From DBFJGL01 sp048394785 (lineage in GTDB: Bacteria; Bacillota; Clostridia; Christensenellales; CAG-917), in NCBI GenBank assembly GCA_048394785.1, contig DBFJGL010000087.1, positions 1 to 17,983 on the forward strand: 17,983 nt of DNA, written 5' to 3'. The notes below the pieces were generated by a model. The model saw only the letters and a list, made by a program, of their open reading frames with translations. It did not search any database and was not told the origin of the DNA. Of the stretch, positions 7,237 to 15,077 are shown in pieces. How positions within the stretch are numbered: position 1 is the first letter of the stretch; each line of letters begins with the position of its first letter. Made by a program: the position numbers and the translations under genes.

Positions 7237-7581
7237 TTATAAGGCGTTGACTTCTTTGATTATGAACTCCCTGCCTCCGAGAATTTCCTTGTCGAAACAT
7301 TTGCACACGGGGCAGTAGCCTTCGTTTTCGACCACGTTGAACACGCTGTCGCAACGGGCGCATTTCGCCATACCCGGAATGATTTCGATTTCGAGTTTGC
7401 AATCCTCGAACATAGGCTTGCGGTCTATAGCCGCGGGAAAGCACTCCTCGAGATACCTCGGTACTACAAGCGAGAGTTCTCCCACTTGCAGTACTATGGA
7501 TTCTATCTTTTCGAGTTTTTCTTCGACGGCGACTTTCTCGACCGTTTTAACAATCTGATACACCAACCCGAGCTCGTGCAT
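7237..7581 (-). CDS. hypA: HypA nickel metallochaperone
   Basis: The 114-residue protein starts with MHELGLV; His2 and the N-terminal amine form the HypA nickel site. A zinc-binding loop has paired cysteines C74/C77 (CARC) and C90/C93 (CPVC). HypA delivers Ni2+ together with HypB to the large-subunit precursor of [NiFe]-hydrogenases, and in some bacteria to urease. It is the last gene of the hypB-oxidoreductase-hypA operon, beginning only 3 bp after the oxidoreductase stop codon. No hypC, hypD, hypE, hypF or hydrogenase gene is visible, so its nickel client is not identified here. Confidence 0.95.
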   Translation of the reverse strand: MHELGLVYQIVKTVEKVAVEEKLEKIESIVLQVGELSLVVPRYLEECFPAAIDRKPMFEDCKLEIEIIPGMAKCARCDSVFNVVENEGYCPVCKCFDKEILGGREFIIKEVNAL

Positions 7582-7584
7582 AAA

Positions 7585-10260
7585 TCAGTCGTTCCCCTTA
7601 AAGGCGTTTTTGATGGAGTGAGCCACAATCTTGCCTGCGCGCTTGATTGCATACGGAGCCAACTTCATAGGCAGCGTCTCGAACTTGCCCATTTGGAAAT
7701 CGGAGGTCTTGGTCAGCTTGATTGCGTCGAACTTACACTTTGTGGTGCAAAGTCCGCAGCCGATGCACATATATTGGTCGACCACGACCGCGCCGCAACC
7801 GAGACAGCGTTCGGTTTCTTTCTTCATCTGCTCCTCCGTAAACGTCGCGCGGTTGTCCTCAAACGACTTCTTATCCGAGGAGGTGTGACCTGCCGACTGT
7901 CTGGGAGTGTTATCGAAGCCCTGAACGATGACGTTGTCCTTATCGAACGCGTGATAATTTCTTCTGTCGCGTCCGAGAATAAGGCTCTGACCGGGTTGCA
8001 CGAAACGGTGAATGGAAATTGCACCCTCTTTGCCTGCGGCAATCGCGTTGATTGCGTACAGCGGTCCGGTATAAACGTCGCCGCCGACGAAGACGTCGGG
8101 CTCGTCCGTCTGATAAGTGAAGTCGTCCGCGACAACGGTGTTGTTACGGTTGAGTTTTACCTTGCTGTTGTCAAGCAAGCCGCCCCACTGTATGGACTGA
8201 CCGACGGACAGCAATACTGCGTCCGCGTCTACCGTTATCACCGTATTCTCGTCATATACGGGGCTGAACTTGCCGTCCTTGTCAAACACGGAAACGCATT
8301 TCTTGAACTCCACTCCGCAAACTTTTCCGTTGGTGACGATTATGCGCTTGGGACCCCAGCCGTTGTTGACGATAATGCCTTCGCTTTCGGCTTCTTCGAT
8401 TTCCTCGTCGAGCGCGGGCATCTGTTCTCTGCTCTCCAAGCAGTACATATTGACGGTATCGGAGCCGACTCTCGCAGCCGTTCTCGCAACGTCGATTGCC
8501 ACGTTGCCTCCGCCTATAACCACTACGTTGCCGCGAAGCGCGACGGGTTTGCCGAGGTTGACGTCACGCAGGAAATCAACGCCTGCAACGACGTCTGTTG
8601 CGTCCTCGCCCTCGATGCCGAGCTTTCTGCCGCCCTGCGCGCCGATTGCGATATAGAACGCTTTATAATCCTGAGCTCTGAGCTCGGCAAGCGTAACGTC
8701 TTTGCCCACTTCGACGCCCGTCTTGAACTCTACGCCCAATTCGCGCAACACGTCGATTTCGGCATTCACGACGTCTTTTTCAAGACGGAAGGAAGGAATG
8801 CCCAGCGTCATCATACCTCCGAGCTTGTCCTCTTTTTCGAACACCGTGACTTTATAGCCGTCGATCGCGAGGAAGTACGCGCAGGAAAGACCTGCCGGTC
8901 CTGCGCCGATAACGGCGATTTTTTTGCCGTAATTGTGGCGTTTCTTGGGGACAAATCTGTTCTTTTCGTCCAAATCCTTGTCGGCGATGAACTTTTTGAT
9001 TTCGTCGATTGCGATAGGCTCGTCGATGTCGCCTCTCGTACACTCTGACTCGCATCCTCTGGGGCAGATACGTCCGCAAACCGCGGGGAAGGGATTTTCT
9101 TTCTTGATGAGTTCGAGAGCTTCGGTATATTTACCTTGCGCCGCAAGTTTTATGTAACCCTGAATTGCAATGTGAGCGGGACACTTGGTCTTGCAGGGCG
9201 CGGTGCCCTCCTCCATAACGTCCTCGCGGTTGGTACGGTAGTTCACGTTCCAATCCTCTTTACGCCACACGCTGTCCACAACCTTTTTCTGTTCCTTGAC
9301 GGGAATGGGGTTCTTTGCGCAGAGTTTCTGACCGAGTCTTAACGCGTTGGTCGGGCAGTTTTCCACGCACTGACCGCACGCCACGCACTTCTCTTTGTCC
9401 ACTTCGCTTACGAAGTTGGAGCGAATTGCGTCGGGAGCCTTGAACATCGTCGCCACGCGCATTGCGAAGCAGGAGCAGGAACAGCAGTTGCATATAGCGG
9501 CGGTTTCGCCCTCCTCCTCGATGTTGGGCATCTGGTGCATAAGACCGTTTTCTTCGGCGCGCTTCATTATTTCGAGAGCTTCCTCGCGGGTAATCTGTCT
9601 GCCTCTGCCCGTTCTTATGTAATATTCCGCGCCGGAGCCCATCTGTATACACATATCCTCTTCAAGGTGACCGCAGCCTTCGCCGAGCAAACGTCTGGAA
9701 CGGCGGCAGGAGCAAGCGGATACGGAGAAAGTATCGTATTTGTTGAGATAATACGAAATTCTGTCCAAATCCACCGTCTGCGGATTGCTGTCGATGGATG
9801 TTTCAATGGGGATAACGCGCATCATACCCGTTCCCATCGGAAGCATAGGCGCGACGGATGAAATTCTGATACGAGTATATTCCTCAAAAGCTTTGGCAAT
9901 CTGAGGATGCTTTTCGCACTGTTCTTTGTTGTTGACCATCATTTCGAGAATGCCGGGCGCGAAAATCTGAACGAAATAATATTCCACCCCGTCCTCGGTG
10001 TAAAGCTTACACACGCCGATCTGCGCAAGCTCGTCCGCTACTTTTTTAACGTAATCGAGAGGTTTATTGCATTTTTTTGCAAGTTCCTCGGCGGTGATAG
10101 GCTTTCTCAACCCCATTTGAAGGGCAACGTCTGCCTGTTCGTCGCTGACCACGCATTCAAGCGAGTAGTACTCGGGTGCGTTCTCATCGATTTTGTTAAT
10201 CATACCGGTAAGACCGCCTACCATTTTGCACAGCTTGACGATTTTTTTCCTCAATGCCAT
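7585..10260 (-). CDS. multidomain Fe-S flavoprotein: winged-helix/Cys-rich N-terminus, ferredoxin and GltD-like NAD(P)H oxidoreductase
   Basis: The 891-residue protein has several modules. Residues 35-110 resemble a winged-helix domain. Residues 180-265 hold an unusual cysteine set (CSCRRSRR at 183, GCG at 195, C204, then CNCCSCSC from 257). CVACGQCVENCP (292-303) binds a [4Fe-4S] cluster. The domain at 355-410, with C356, C360, C395, C399, C403 and C407, is the Fe-S region of glutamate-synthase small-subunit relatives (GltD, NfnB, SfrB). FAD-binding GAGPAG (452-457) and NAD(P)H-binding GGGNVA (583-588) follow. The C-terminus has CLGCG (819) and CIGCGLCTTKC (832-842). It should move electrons between NAD(P)H, FAD and ferredoxin-type clusters in the cytoplasm; the terminal partner is unknown. 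ATG at 10260 was chosen because AAGGAG lies 7 nt upstream. Its position between hypB and hypA suggests a link with a nickel redox enzyme. Confidence 0.85.
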   Translation of the reverse strand: MALRKKIVKLCKMVGGLTGMINKIDENAPEYYSLECVVSDEQADVALQMGLRKPITAEELAKKCNKPLDYVKKVADELAQIGVCKLYTEDGVEYYFVQIFAPGILEMMVNNKEQCEKHPQIAKAFEEYTRIRISSVAPMLPMGTGMMRVIPIETSIDSNPQTVDLDRISYYLNKYDTFSVSACSCRRSRRLLGEGCGHLEEDMCIQMGSGAEYYIRTGRGRQITREEALEIMKRAEENGLMHQMPNIEEEGETAAICNCCSCSCFAMRVATMFKAPDAIRSNFVSEVDKEKCVACGQCVENCPTNALRLGQKLCAKNPIPVKEQKKVVDSVWRKEDWNVNYRTNREDVMEEGTAPCKTKCPAHIAIQGYIKLAAQGKYTEALELIKKENPFPAVCGRICPRGCESECTRGDIDEPIAIDEIKKFIADKDLDEKNRFVPKKRHNYGKKIAVIGAGPAGLSCAYFLAIDGYKVTVFEKEDKLGGMMTLGIPSFRLEKDVVNAEIDVLRELGVEFKTGVEVGKDVTLAELRAQDYKAFYIAIGAQGGRKLGIEGEDATDVVAGVDFLRDVNLGKPVALRGNVVVIGGGNVAIDVARTAARVGSDTVNMYCLESREQMPALDEEIEEAESEGIIVNNGWGPKRIIVTNGKVCGVEFKKCVSVFDKDGKFSPVYDENTVITVDADAVLLSVGQSIQWGGLLDNSKVKLNRNNTVVADDFTYQTDEPDVFVGGDVYTGPLYAINAIAAGKEGAISIHRFVQPGQSLILGRDRRNYHAFDKDNVIVQGFDNTPRQSAGHTSSDKKSFEDNRATFTEEQMKKETERCLGCGAVVVDQYMCIGCGLCTTKCKFDAIKLTKTSDFQMGKFETLPMKLAPYAIKRAGKIVAHSIKNAFKGND

Positions 10261-10348
10261 AATCAAACTCCTTAAAATTGTTCCTTTTTATCCATAACGC
10301 TTACAGCGCGGATTTCGTTTTGTCTTTTTTCTTTCGTCGTGGCGACCG

Positions 10349-11023
10349 TCAGTCCTTCTGCCATTCTTTGACTTCGTTATAAAGCCATTCCGCCCACTCG
10401 GCTACACCCTCTCCCGTCTTTGCGGAGATGGGGAATATTTTCATATCGGGATTGAGTTTAGCAACGCGTTCTCTCAGTTTCTCAATATCGAAATCGAAAT
10501 AAGGCATCACGTCGATTTTATTGACGATGAGCGCGTGGCAAACCTCGAACATAAGCGGATATTTCAACGCCTTGTCGTCGCCTTCGGGTACGCTGAGTAT
10601 CATTGCGTTTTTGGACGCTCCCGTATCGAACTCCGCAGGGCACACGAGATTACCCACGTTTTCAAGCACCGCGAGGTCGACGTTCTCTATACCCATTCCC
10701 TCTATGCCCTGTCTTGTCATTTCGGCGTCAAGGTGGCACATACCGCCCGTGTGTAGCTGAATGACTTTTACGCCCGTATCGGATATGGTGCGCGCGTCCA
10801 CGTCGCTGTCGATGTCCGCTTCCATAATAGCAATGGACAGCCTGTCTTTGAGTGCGGCTATGGTTTTGGTAAGCGTGGTCGTCTTGCCTGCGCCCGGAGA
10901 GGACATCAAATTGAGCAGAAACGTCTTTTTGCCTTTGAGTTCGCTTCTCAAAAGGTCCGCCCGTTCGTCGTTGTTTTTGAAAACGCTTTGCTTTATTTCA
11001 AGTGTTCTGAACTTGTTTTCCAT
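10349..11023 (-). CDS. hypB: HypB GTPase, nickel insertion
   Basis: The 224-residue SIMIBI-class GTPase carries the P-loop SPGAGKTT (42-49), the aspartates of EADIDSDVD (68-76), the metal site C96-H97 (GGMCHLD) and C128 (NLVCPAEFD), and the guanine motif NKID (168-171). HypB uses GTP hydrolysis to hand nickel to HypA and the target enzyme. The N-terminus lacks both the CxxCGC high-affinity nickel motif of E. coli HypB and a histidine-rich stretch, so this is the minimal form without nickel storage. AAGGAG lies 5 nt before the ATG. It is the promoter-proximal gene of the operon, with 88 bp to the oxidoreductase start. Confidence 0.95.
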   Translation of the reverse strand: MENKFRTLEIKQSVFKNNDERADLLRSELKGKKTFLLNLMSSPGAGKTTTLTKTIAALKDRLSIAIMEADIDSDVDARTISDTGVKVIQLHTGGMCHLDAEMTRQGIEGMGIENVDLAVLENVGNLVCPAEFDTGASKNAMILSVPEGDDKALKYPLMFEVCHALIVNKIDVMPYFDFDIEKLRERVAKLNPDMKIFPISAKTGEGVAEWAEWLYNEVKEWQKD

Positions 11024-11058
11024 TGCCGCTCCTTAACAGTTGTTTATTATTATAATAG

Positions 11059-11087
11059 ATAATAACAAATATATATACACTCGTCAA
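11059..11087 (-). promoter_or_regulatory. proximal promoter of the hyp operon
   Basis: Minus-strand TTGACG (11087-11082) and TATTAT (11064-11059) are spaced by 17 bp. The start would lie about 28 nt before the hypB ATG. The AT-rich run continues with a further TATAAT-like sequence that gives no better spacing. Confidence 0.55.
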
Positions 11088-11202
11088 GCTTAAAAATTGA
11101 CATAATCCATAAATCGACGCAAACTACCGATACTGTTGTATGGTTATCAACATCTCAATGTAATAAAATTTACCGTTAAGCAGTTTTGTATCGTTAGTCA
11201 AC

Positions 11203-11230
11203 ACTATAGCTTAAAACACATATACGTCAA
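11203..11230 (-). promoter_or_regulatory. second, distal promoter reading toward hypB
   Basis: Minus-strand TTGACG (11230-11225) and TATAGT (11208-11203) are spaced by 16 bp, each one mismatch from consensus. With no terminator between it and hypB, it would give a leader of about 170 nt or a short separate RNA. Confidence 0.45.
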
Positions 11231-11305
11231 TCTGCCTGTCGAACCTGTTTAACTGCGTTCTTATTCTATCTTTCTACTGAGCCCTAATATTGCAACGTCT
11301 GTTAT

Positions 11306-11336
11306 AAAAATCAGAGCCCGCATTTGAGGGACTCTG
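11306..11336 (-). terminator. rho-independent terminator of the BspA-like gene
   Basis: CAGAG (11312-11316) and CCC (11317-11319) pair with GGG (11328-11330) and CTCTG (11332-11336), leaving one bulged base and an 8-nt loop. On the minus strand the stem runs into ATTTTTATAA (A's at 11306-11310 on the plus strand). It lies about 160 bp past the stop codon. Confidence 0.7.
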
Positions 11337-11402
11337 TGTTAACAATTCTGTCAATGAAATAAAATTTTTTAAGTGTTGCGTAGTAAGTCCGTATTTCGCG
11401 TC

Positions 11403-11438
11403 GGCATAATCGCTATGCGTTTGCATTGCGATTATGCC
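11403..11438. repeat. near-perfect 36-nt palindrome
   Basis: GGCATAATCGC (11403-11413) pairs with GCGATTATGCC (11428-11438). After a T-T mismatch, ATGC (11415-11418) pairs with GCAT (11423-11426) around a GTTT loop. It lies 56 bp after the BspA-like stop codon, within its predicted 3' untranslated region, and has no U-tract. It may be a 3'-end stabilising hairpin, a REP/MITE-type element or a recognition site. No second copy was noticed in this window. Confidence 0.65.
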
Positions 11439-11494
11439 TATCAAGCGTACTTCTATGCCGCGATTGAACGCAAACGATATTCTTGTTTCAAATA

Positions 11495-13408
11495 TTATGC
11501 GGTAACCGTGCCGTCTTTACATACGATTGTATACTCTTTGCTGCTATTAAATCCTTTCCAATCTTCATGCTTCTCTATCGCTTCCCATTGCGCCATAGTT
11601 CCGCCGAAGTTAATCGATTGCAGATTGTCGCAGCTGCTTACCGCGTTTTCTCCAATCTTCACAATGGTATCGGGCAAATATAGATGAGTAAGATTTTTCA
11701 ATTTTGAGAAAGCACCGTCGATAATACCGCCGCCTATTTCCTCCACACCTTCCTTTACCGTAATGCTTTCAAGAGGGCAATACTTGTTCGCAAGTACATC
11801 AACGCATTTTACGCTTCCCGGTATTGTGAGTTCTTTTAACGCTTTACAGCCGTCAAATATGTGTTCTCCGATTTCCGTTACGCTGTCGGGAATTACTACG
11901 CTTGCAAGTTTGGAACAATTGTAGAAAACCTTGTTGCCTATCGTTTCAACGCCATATGGTATAACTATACTCGTCAGCGAACTGCAATTATAAAAAGCTT
12001 CACTGCCGATGAAACGAACGCTGCTCGGCATATCAATGGTTTTAAGCTGATTGCAACCTTTAAGCGCGCCGTCCAGAATGCCGCGAGTGCCGTTTTTGAT
12101 ATATACATCGGTTATTTCGTATTTCATAGAAGTCATTTTCGTGCTGTACAGGAAGTCGCCTATGTAAAGCAATTCATTGGTTGTGTCCGATGTTGTATTG
12201 TTGTCATACCACACTGTATCGTGGAACGCCGACGAACCTATTTGCTCTACGCTGTCGGGAATATTTATTTCCCATATGCCCGTCCCTTCGAACGCGTATT
12301 TTCCTATACTTTTTACTCCTTCTGGTATTGTTAAATATTTGATACTCGACTGCTTTGCGAAAGCATAATCTGCTATTTCGGTGACTTCTCTCGGTATAGT
12401 AACGTCTGTAATTATACTGCCGTTCAGATATAAAACAGGTTCGTATGCGACGCTCAACGGATTTCCACTGCTTGCAAATTCTATATTGCACCAACTCGCA
12501 ATATCGGATATATTGACTTTGGTTATAGCCTTGCACGAGTTAAAAGCCGACTGCCCTATGCTCGTAACGCTCGCGGGAATAGTGACCTCATCAAGCGCGG
12601 AACAGTAATTGAATGTATCATTGTTGATTGTAGTTACTCCCTCGGGAATAGCAATAGCCGTAAGCGCCGAACATTTTTGGAATGCGCTTTTACCGATATT
12701 CGCAACGCTTGTCGGCAGAGTTATTGCGGCAAGATTTGATTGGTTTTCAAACGCCCCGTCTGCTATCGACAGCGTACCATCTTTGATTTCCACCGCCGTA
12801 TCTGCTTGTATTGTGCCCTTAAAAGCTACCGCGGTTTTACCGAAATAAAACAGTCCTTCGGGTAAATTTTGGTAATATAGCGTGTCGTTGAAAACCAACT
12901 TTTCAACATTCTCAACACCTTCGCCGCCTGTTATAGAGGCAAGATTGCAACATTCGCTGAACGCCTTAAAACCAATTTTCTTTACACTTTCGGGAATGTC
13001 TATTGTTGTAAGATTAGGACAGTTTTTGAATGCGAGCATACCGATTGATTCAATGCTGTCGGGAATGATAACCTGAGTGACGTTGGTGTCGTCAAATGCA
13101 TAATGTCCGATGGCTTTTACGGGCTTTCCTTGATATTCGGACGGAATTTCGATTACTCCCTCCGCGCCGTTCGTTCCCGTAAGAGCAATCCAATAGCTCC
13201 CGTCCTCGCTTTCTTCGAGCATCAGATATTGATTTATGGGTTCTATCGGAGTCTCGGGCTCCTCACCCCCTCCCGGTTCGTCTCCGCCGCCGGGTGTATT
13301 GCCGCCGGGGTTTTGTGCACCCGCACCTGGATTGCACGCCGCAAAAACGCACGTCATCAGCACGAGGCAACAAATGATTGCAAGCACTAATAAAAGTTTC
13401 TTTTTCAT
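11495..13408 (-). CDS. BspA-like leucine-rich-repeat surface lipoprotein
   Basis: The 637-residue protein starts with a lipoprotein signal peptide (MKKK, hydrophobic core, lipobox VFAAC with C25). A Gly/Pro/Glu-rich linker follows at about 26-57. From about residue 80 to 600 there are some thirteen LRR_5 (Treponema pallidum/BspA-type) repeats of about 23 residues, with the pattern L-x-x-I-x-IP-x-x-V-x-x-IG-x-x-AF-x-x-C. Two irregular stretches, around 165-205 and 290-330, interrupt the series. The ending, FGGTMAQWEAI followed by YTIVCKDGTV, is a typical C-terminal cap of these proteins. Lipid anchoring to the outer face of the membrane is predicted; family members bind host proteins or other cells, but no ligand can be inferred here. 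GGAGAAGG precedes the ATG at a normal distance. The gene stands alone between terminators. Confidence 0.9.
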   Translation of the reverse strand: MKKKLLLVLAIICCLVLMTCVFAACNPGAGAQNPGGNTPGGGDEPGGGEEPETPIEPINQYLMLEESEDGSYWIALTGTNGAEGVIEIPSEYQGKPVKAIGHYAFDDTNVTQVIIPDSIESIGMLAFKNCPNLTTIDIPESVKKIGFKAFSECCNLASITGGEGVENVEKLVFNDTLYYQNLPEGLFYFGKTAVAFKGTIQADTAVEIKDGTLSIADGAFENQSNLAAITLPTSVANIGKSAFQKCSALTAIAIPEGVTTINNDTFNYCSALDEVTIPASVTSIGQSAFNSCKAITKVNISDIASWCNIEFASSGNPLSVAYEPVLYLNGSIITDVTIPREVTEIADYAFAKQSSIKYLTIPEGVKSIGKYAFEGTGIWEINIPDSVEQIGSSAFHDTVWYDNNTTSDTTNELLYIGDFLYSTKMTSMKYEITDVYIKNGTRGILDGALKGCNQLKTIDMPSSVRFIGSEAFYNCSSLTSIVIPYGVETIGNKVFYNCSKLASVVIPDSVTEIGEHIFDGCKALKELTIPGSVKCVDVLANKYCPLESITVKEGVEEIGGGIIDGAFSKLKNLTHLYLPDTIVKIGENAVSSCDNLQSINFGGTMAQWEAIEKHEDWKGFNSSKEYTIVCKDGTVTA

Positions 13409-13438
13409 TCATCCTTCTCCGTAAATTTAGTACAAAAC

Positions 13439-13464
13439 GTTATGCATAAACAACGCCGCATAAC
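13439..13464 (-). promoter_or_regulatory. inverted repeat upstream of the BspA-like gene
   Basis: GTTATGC (13439-13445) and GCATAAC (13458-13464) are exact complements 12 bp apart, 30-56 bp before the ATG. One arm also overlaps a separate 10-bp palindrome, TTATGCATAA (13440-13449). This could be an operator or a leader hairpin. No convincing -35/-10 pair was found in the region. Confidence 0.35.
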
Positions 13465-13542
13465 TAAATCTTGCCAAAATAAACGTAACAATAGGAATAT
13501 GTGTTGTCACAAAATATAGAATTTACGATATTTTATGAAATG

Positions 13543-13571
13543 AAAAACCGCCGCCGTTCAGGTTGCGGTTT
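13543..13571 (-). terminator. probable terminator after the HD-domain gene
   Basis: AAACCGC (13545-13551) pairs with GCGGTTT (13565-13571), with an inner CC/GG pairing. On the minus strand the stem ends in GGTTTTTCATTTC, a U-rich tail. It lies about 100 bp past the HD gene stop codon and about 120 bp before the BspA-like gene. Confidence 0.6.
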
Positions 13572-13672
13572 AAGATAATTCACGGCGCAATTTCAGCAGT
13601 CGCTTTACCATGGGTTCAAGTTTATCGCGATTTCAAAAAGCATATCAAACGCTTTGCGCGCCTGCCGAACAT

Positions 13673-15058
13673 TTACAGTGCACCTACCGTATAGTGCGGT
13701 ATTGACGCGAAAAAGTCGTTGAGGTGCAGCGTTCGCGCGATTTCGGCGGGGTTTTCCGCCGACGGATAAGTTTTATTGAGCAGATTGGTCTGCGTATTCA
13801 TTATGCCGTTTTCGAGTTCCGAGGAGCTGACTCCGAAATTCTTTGACATTTTTGCCTCTATAAACGCCGCGATTTTATCCATATAACGCACGAGGTCGCC
13901 GAGAATATAACCGTTGCCTGCGCGGCGCACGGAAAACTCGTCTATGCGTTCCTCTTTATAATCCATTCCGAGTACGGCGCAGAAGTCGTCTTTCCAACTC
14001 TTGTTATCGAGCTTTGCAATAATATTGTCGTTTACGAGTTCGAATTCGAGATGATTGAGAATGCGGTCGAGATTGATGACCTTGTTCTTTACGGGAGAAA
14101 TTATGTCCCGGGTAAGGCTTTCGGGCAAATCGTGGAACAGCGCGGCATAAAACGTGTCGGTCAGGCATTCGTCATCGACAGCCAACTCGCGGCACGTGAA
14201 ATACGCAAGCGCGGCGACGTACATACAGTGTCCGAGCACCGATGTCATCGGCATACGGCAGGTCTGCGCCCATCTCGTCTGCGGTTTGAGCTTTTCGACG
14301 TAGGTGTACAGCGAATACAACGCGCTTCTGCGCTCGCCGTCCGTCGCATGTGCGTTTGCCGCAATCTCCGCAACCGAACCGCCCTCTCCGCCCGCGTTTG
14401 CAGAAGGTTTATCCGAGCCGCACGTTATATCGGGGCTGAACTGCGAAAATATCTTTTTCAATATCTCATAGTCTCCGCTTTCGCAATCAAGACCGTTCAA
14501 TACGACGTCCGCGCTTATTCCCCGCCTGACGTAACCCTCTACAGACGGATAATCGGACGCGTCCGCGCCGTATTTTCCTATAAGCGAAAACTCGCGGTAC
14601 GTGACGTATTTGTGGCAAAAATAGGAAATGCGCTCCTCGGCGGAGGAATTCCCGTTTATGCCGCGTTCGAGATAGTCCGCAAGTTCTTTGCGCGATATTA
14701 TCTCTCCTGCCTCCGATTGCGGATAGTATTTGAATTTGCCGTCCGCATCGAAGTACGCGTCGAGTATGAAATTGTTAAGTTCTACCCTCTCATTGCTCTT
14801 TATCTGCGCGTGCAGAGGAGATTTGATGTCGGACGTGGCAAGTTTTTGCAACAGCCCGAATACGTTGTCGCCGACAATCAGCCGCCAATCCAGCTTCCTG
14901 CCGCTCTCCGCCTCGTACTCTTTGCCTATTATGTAAGTCAGCGCGGATTTGAGCGCGTGTTTCTCAATCTCCACGAAATCGACGGGTTTTATAAAATCTG
15001 TCCAACGCAATATCGAGAACCCCTCAAACAGCTTGGACGCAAACTGCCAATTAAACAT
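13673..15058 (-). CDS. HD-domain phosphohydrolase, YfbR-like, with an additional N-terminal region
   Basis: The 461-residue product has its HD domain in the C-terminal half. H277 (VLGHCMYVA), H309-D310 (LFHDLPESLTRDIISPVK, 307-324) and D394 (RYMDKIAAF) supply the metal ligands, and R262/W263 precede the first histidine as in the 5'-deoxynucleotidase YfbR. The ending (FFASIPHYTVGAL) also resembles the C-terminus of that group. YfbR-type enzymes dephosphorylate deoxynucleoside monophosphates; the real substrate is not known. Residues 1-240 form a second region of uncertain family, joined by a Gly/Ala-rich stretch (about 215-240). GGAGG lies 6 nt before the chosen ATG; open sequence upstream of it crosses the recN terminator and is not coding. 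The gene stands alone between terminators. Confidence 0.8.
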   Translation of the reverse strand: MFNWQFASKLFEGFSILRWTDFIKPVDFVEIEKHALKSALTYIIGKEYEAESGRKLDWRLIVGDNVFGLLQKLATSDIKSPLHAQIKSNERVELNNFILDAYFDADGKFKYYPQSEAGEIISRKELADYLERGINGNSSAEERISYFCHKYVTYREFSLIGKYGADASDYPSVEGYVRRGISADVVLNGLDCESGDYEILKKIFSQFSPDITCGSDKPSANAGGEGGSVAEIAANAHATDGERRSALYSLYTYVEKLKPQTRWAQTCRMPMTSVLGHCMYVAALAYFTCRELAVDDECLTDTFYAALFHDLPESLTRDIISPVKNKVINLDRILNHLEFELVNDNIIAKLDNKSWKDDFCAVLGMDYKEERIDEFSVRRAGNGYILGDLVRYMDKIAAFIEAKMSKNFGVSSSELENGIMNTQTNLLNKTYPSAENPAEIARTLHLNDFFASIPHYTVGAL

Positions 15059-15077
15059 ATTCAGCCTCCGAGTAGCC

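Larger units (their letters stand above)
11024..11494. other. 471-bp intergenic region between hypB and the BspA-like gene
   Basis: This stretch is AT-rich and carries no credible coding frame. From low to high coordinate it holds a hypB-proximal promoter (11059-11087), a second minus-strand promoter (11203-11230), the terminator of the BspA-like gene (11306-11336) and an almost perfect 36-nt hairpin (11403-11438). I see no recognisable riboswitch fold in the roughly 170-nt leader that the distal promoter would produce. Confidence 0.6.

Noticed and set aside
7486..9048. 520-codon open frame on the plus strand
   Set aside because: It is antisense to the Fe-S flavoprotein gene, has no ribosome site or family motif, and arises because the codon bias of the real gene leaves its reverse frame free of stops.
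10283..10306. Seven-codon leader-peptide-like frame (MDKKEQF) before the flavoprotein gene
   Set aside because: It has no ribosome site, no run of regulatory codons and no attenuator hairpin nearby; a frame this short is expected by chance.
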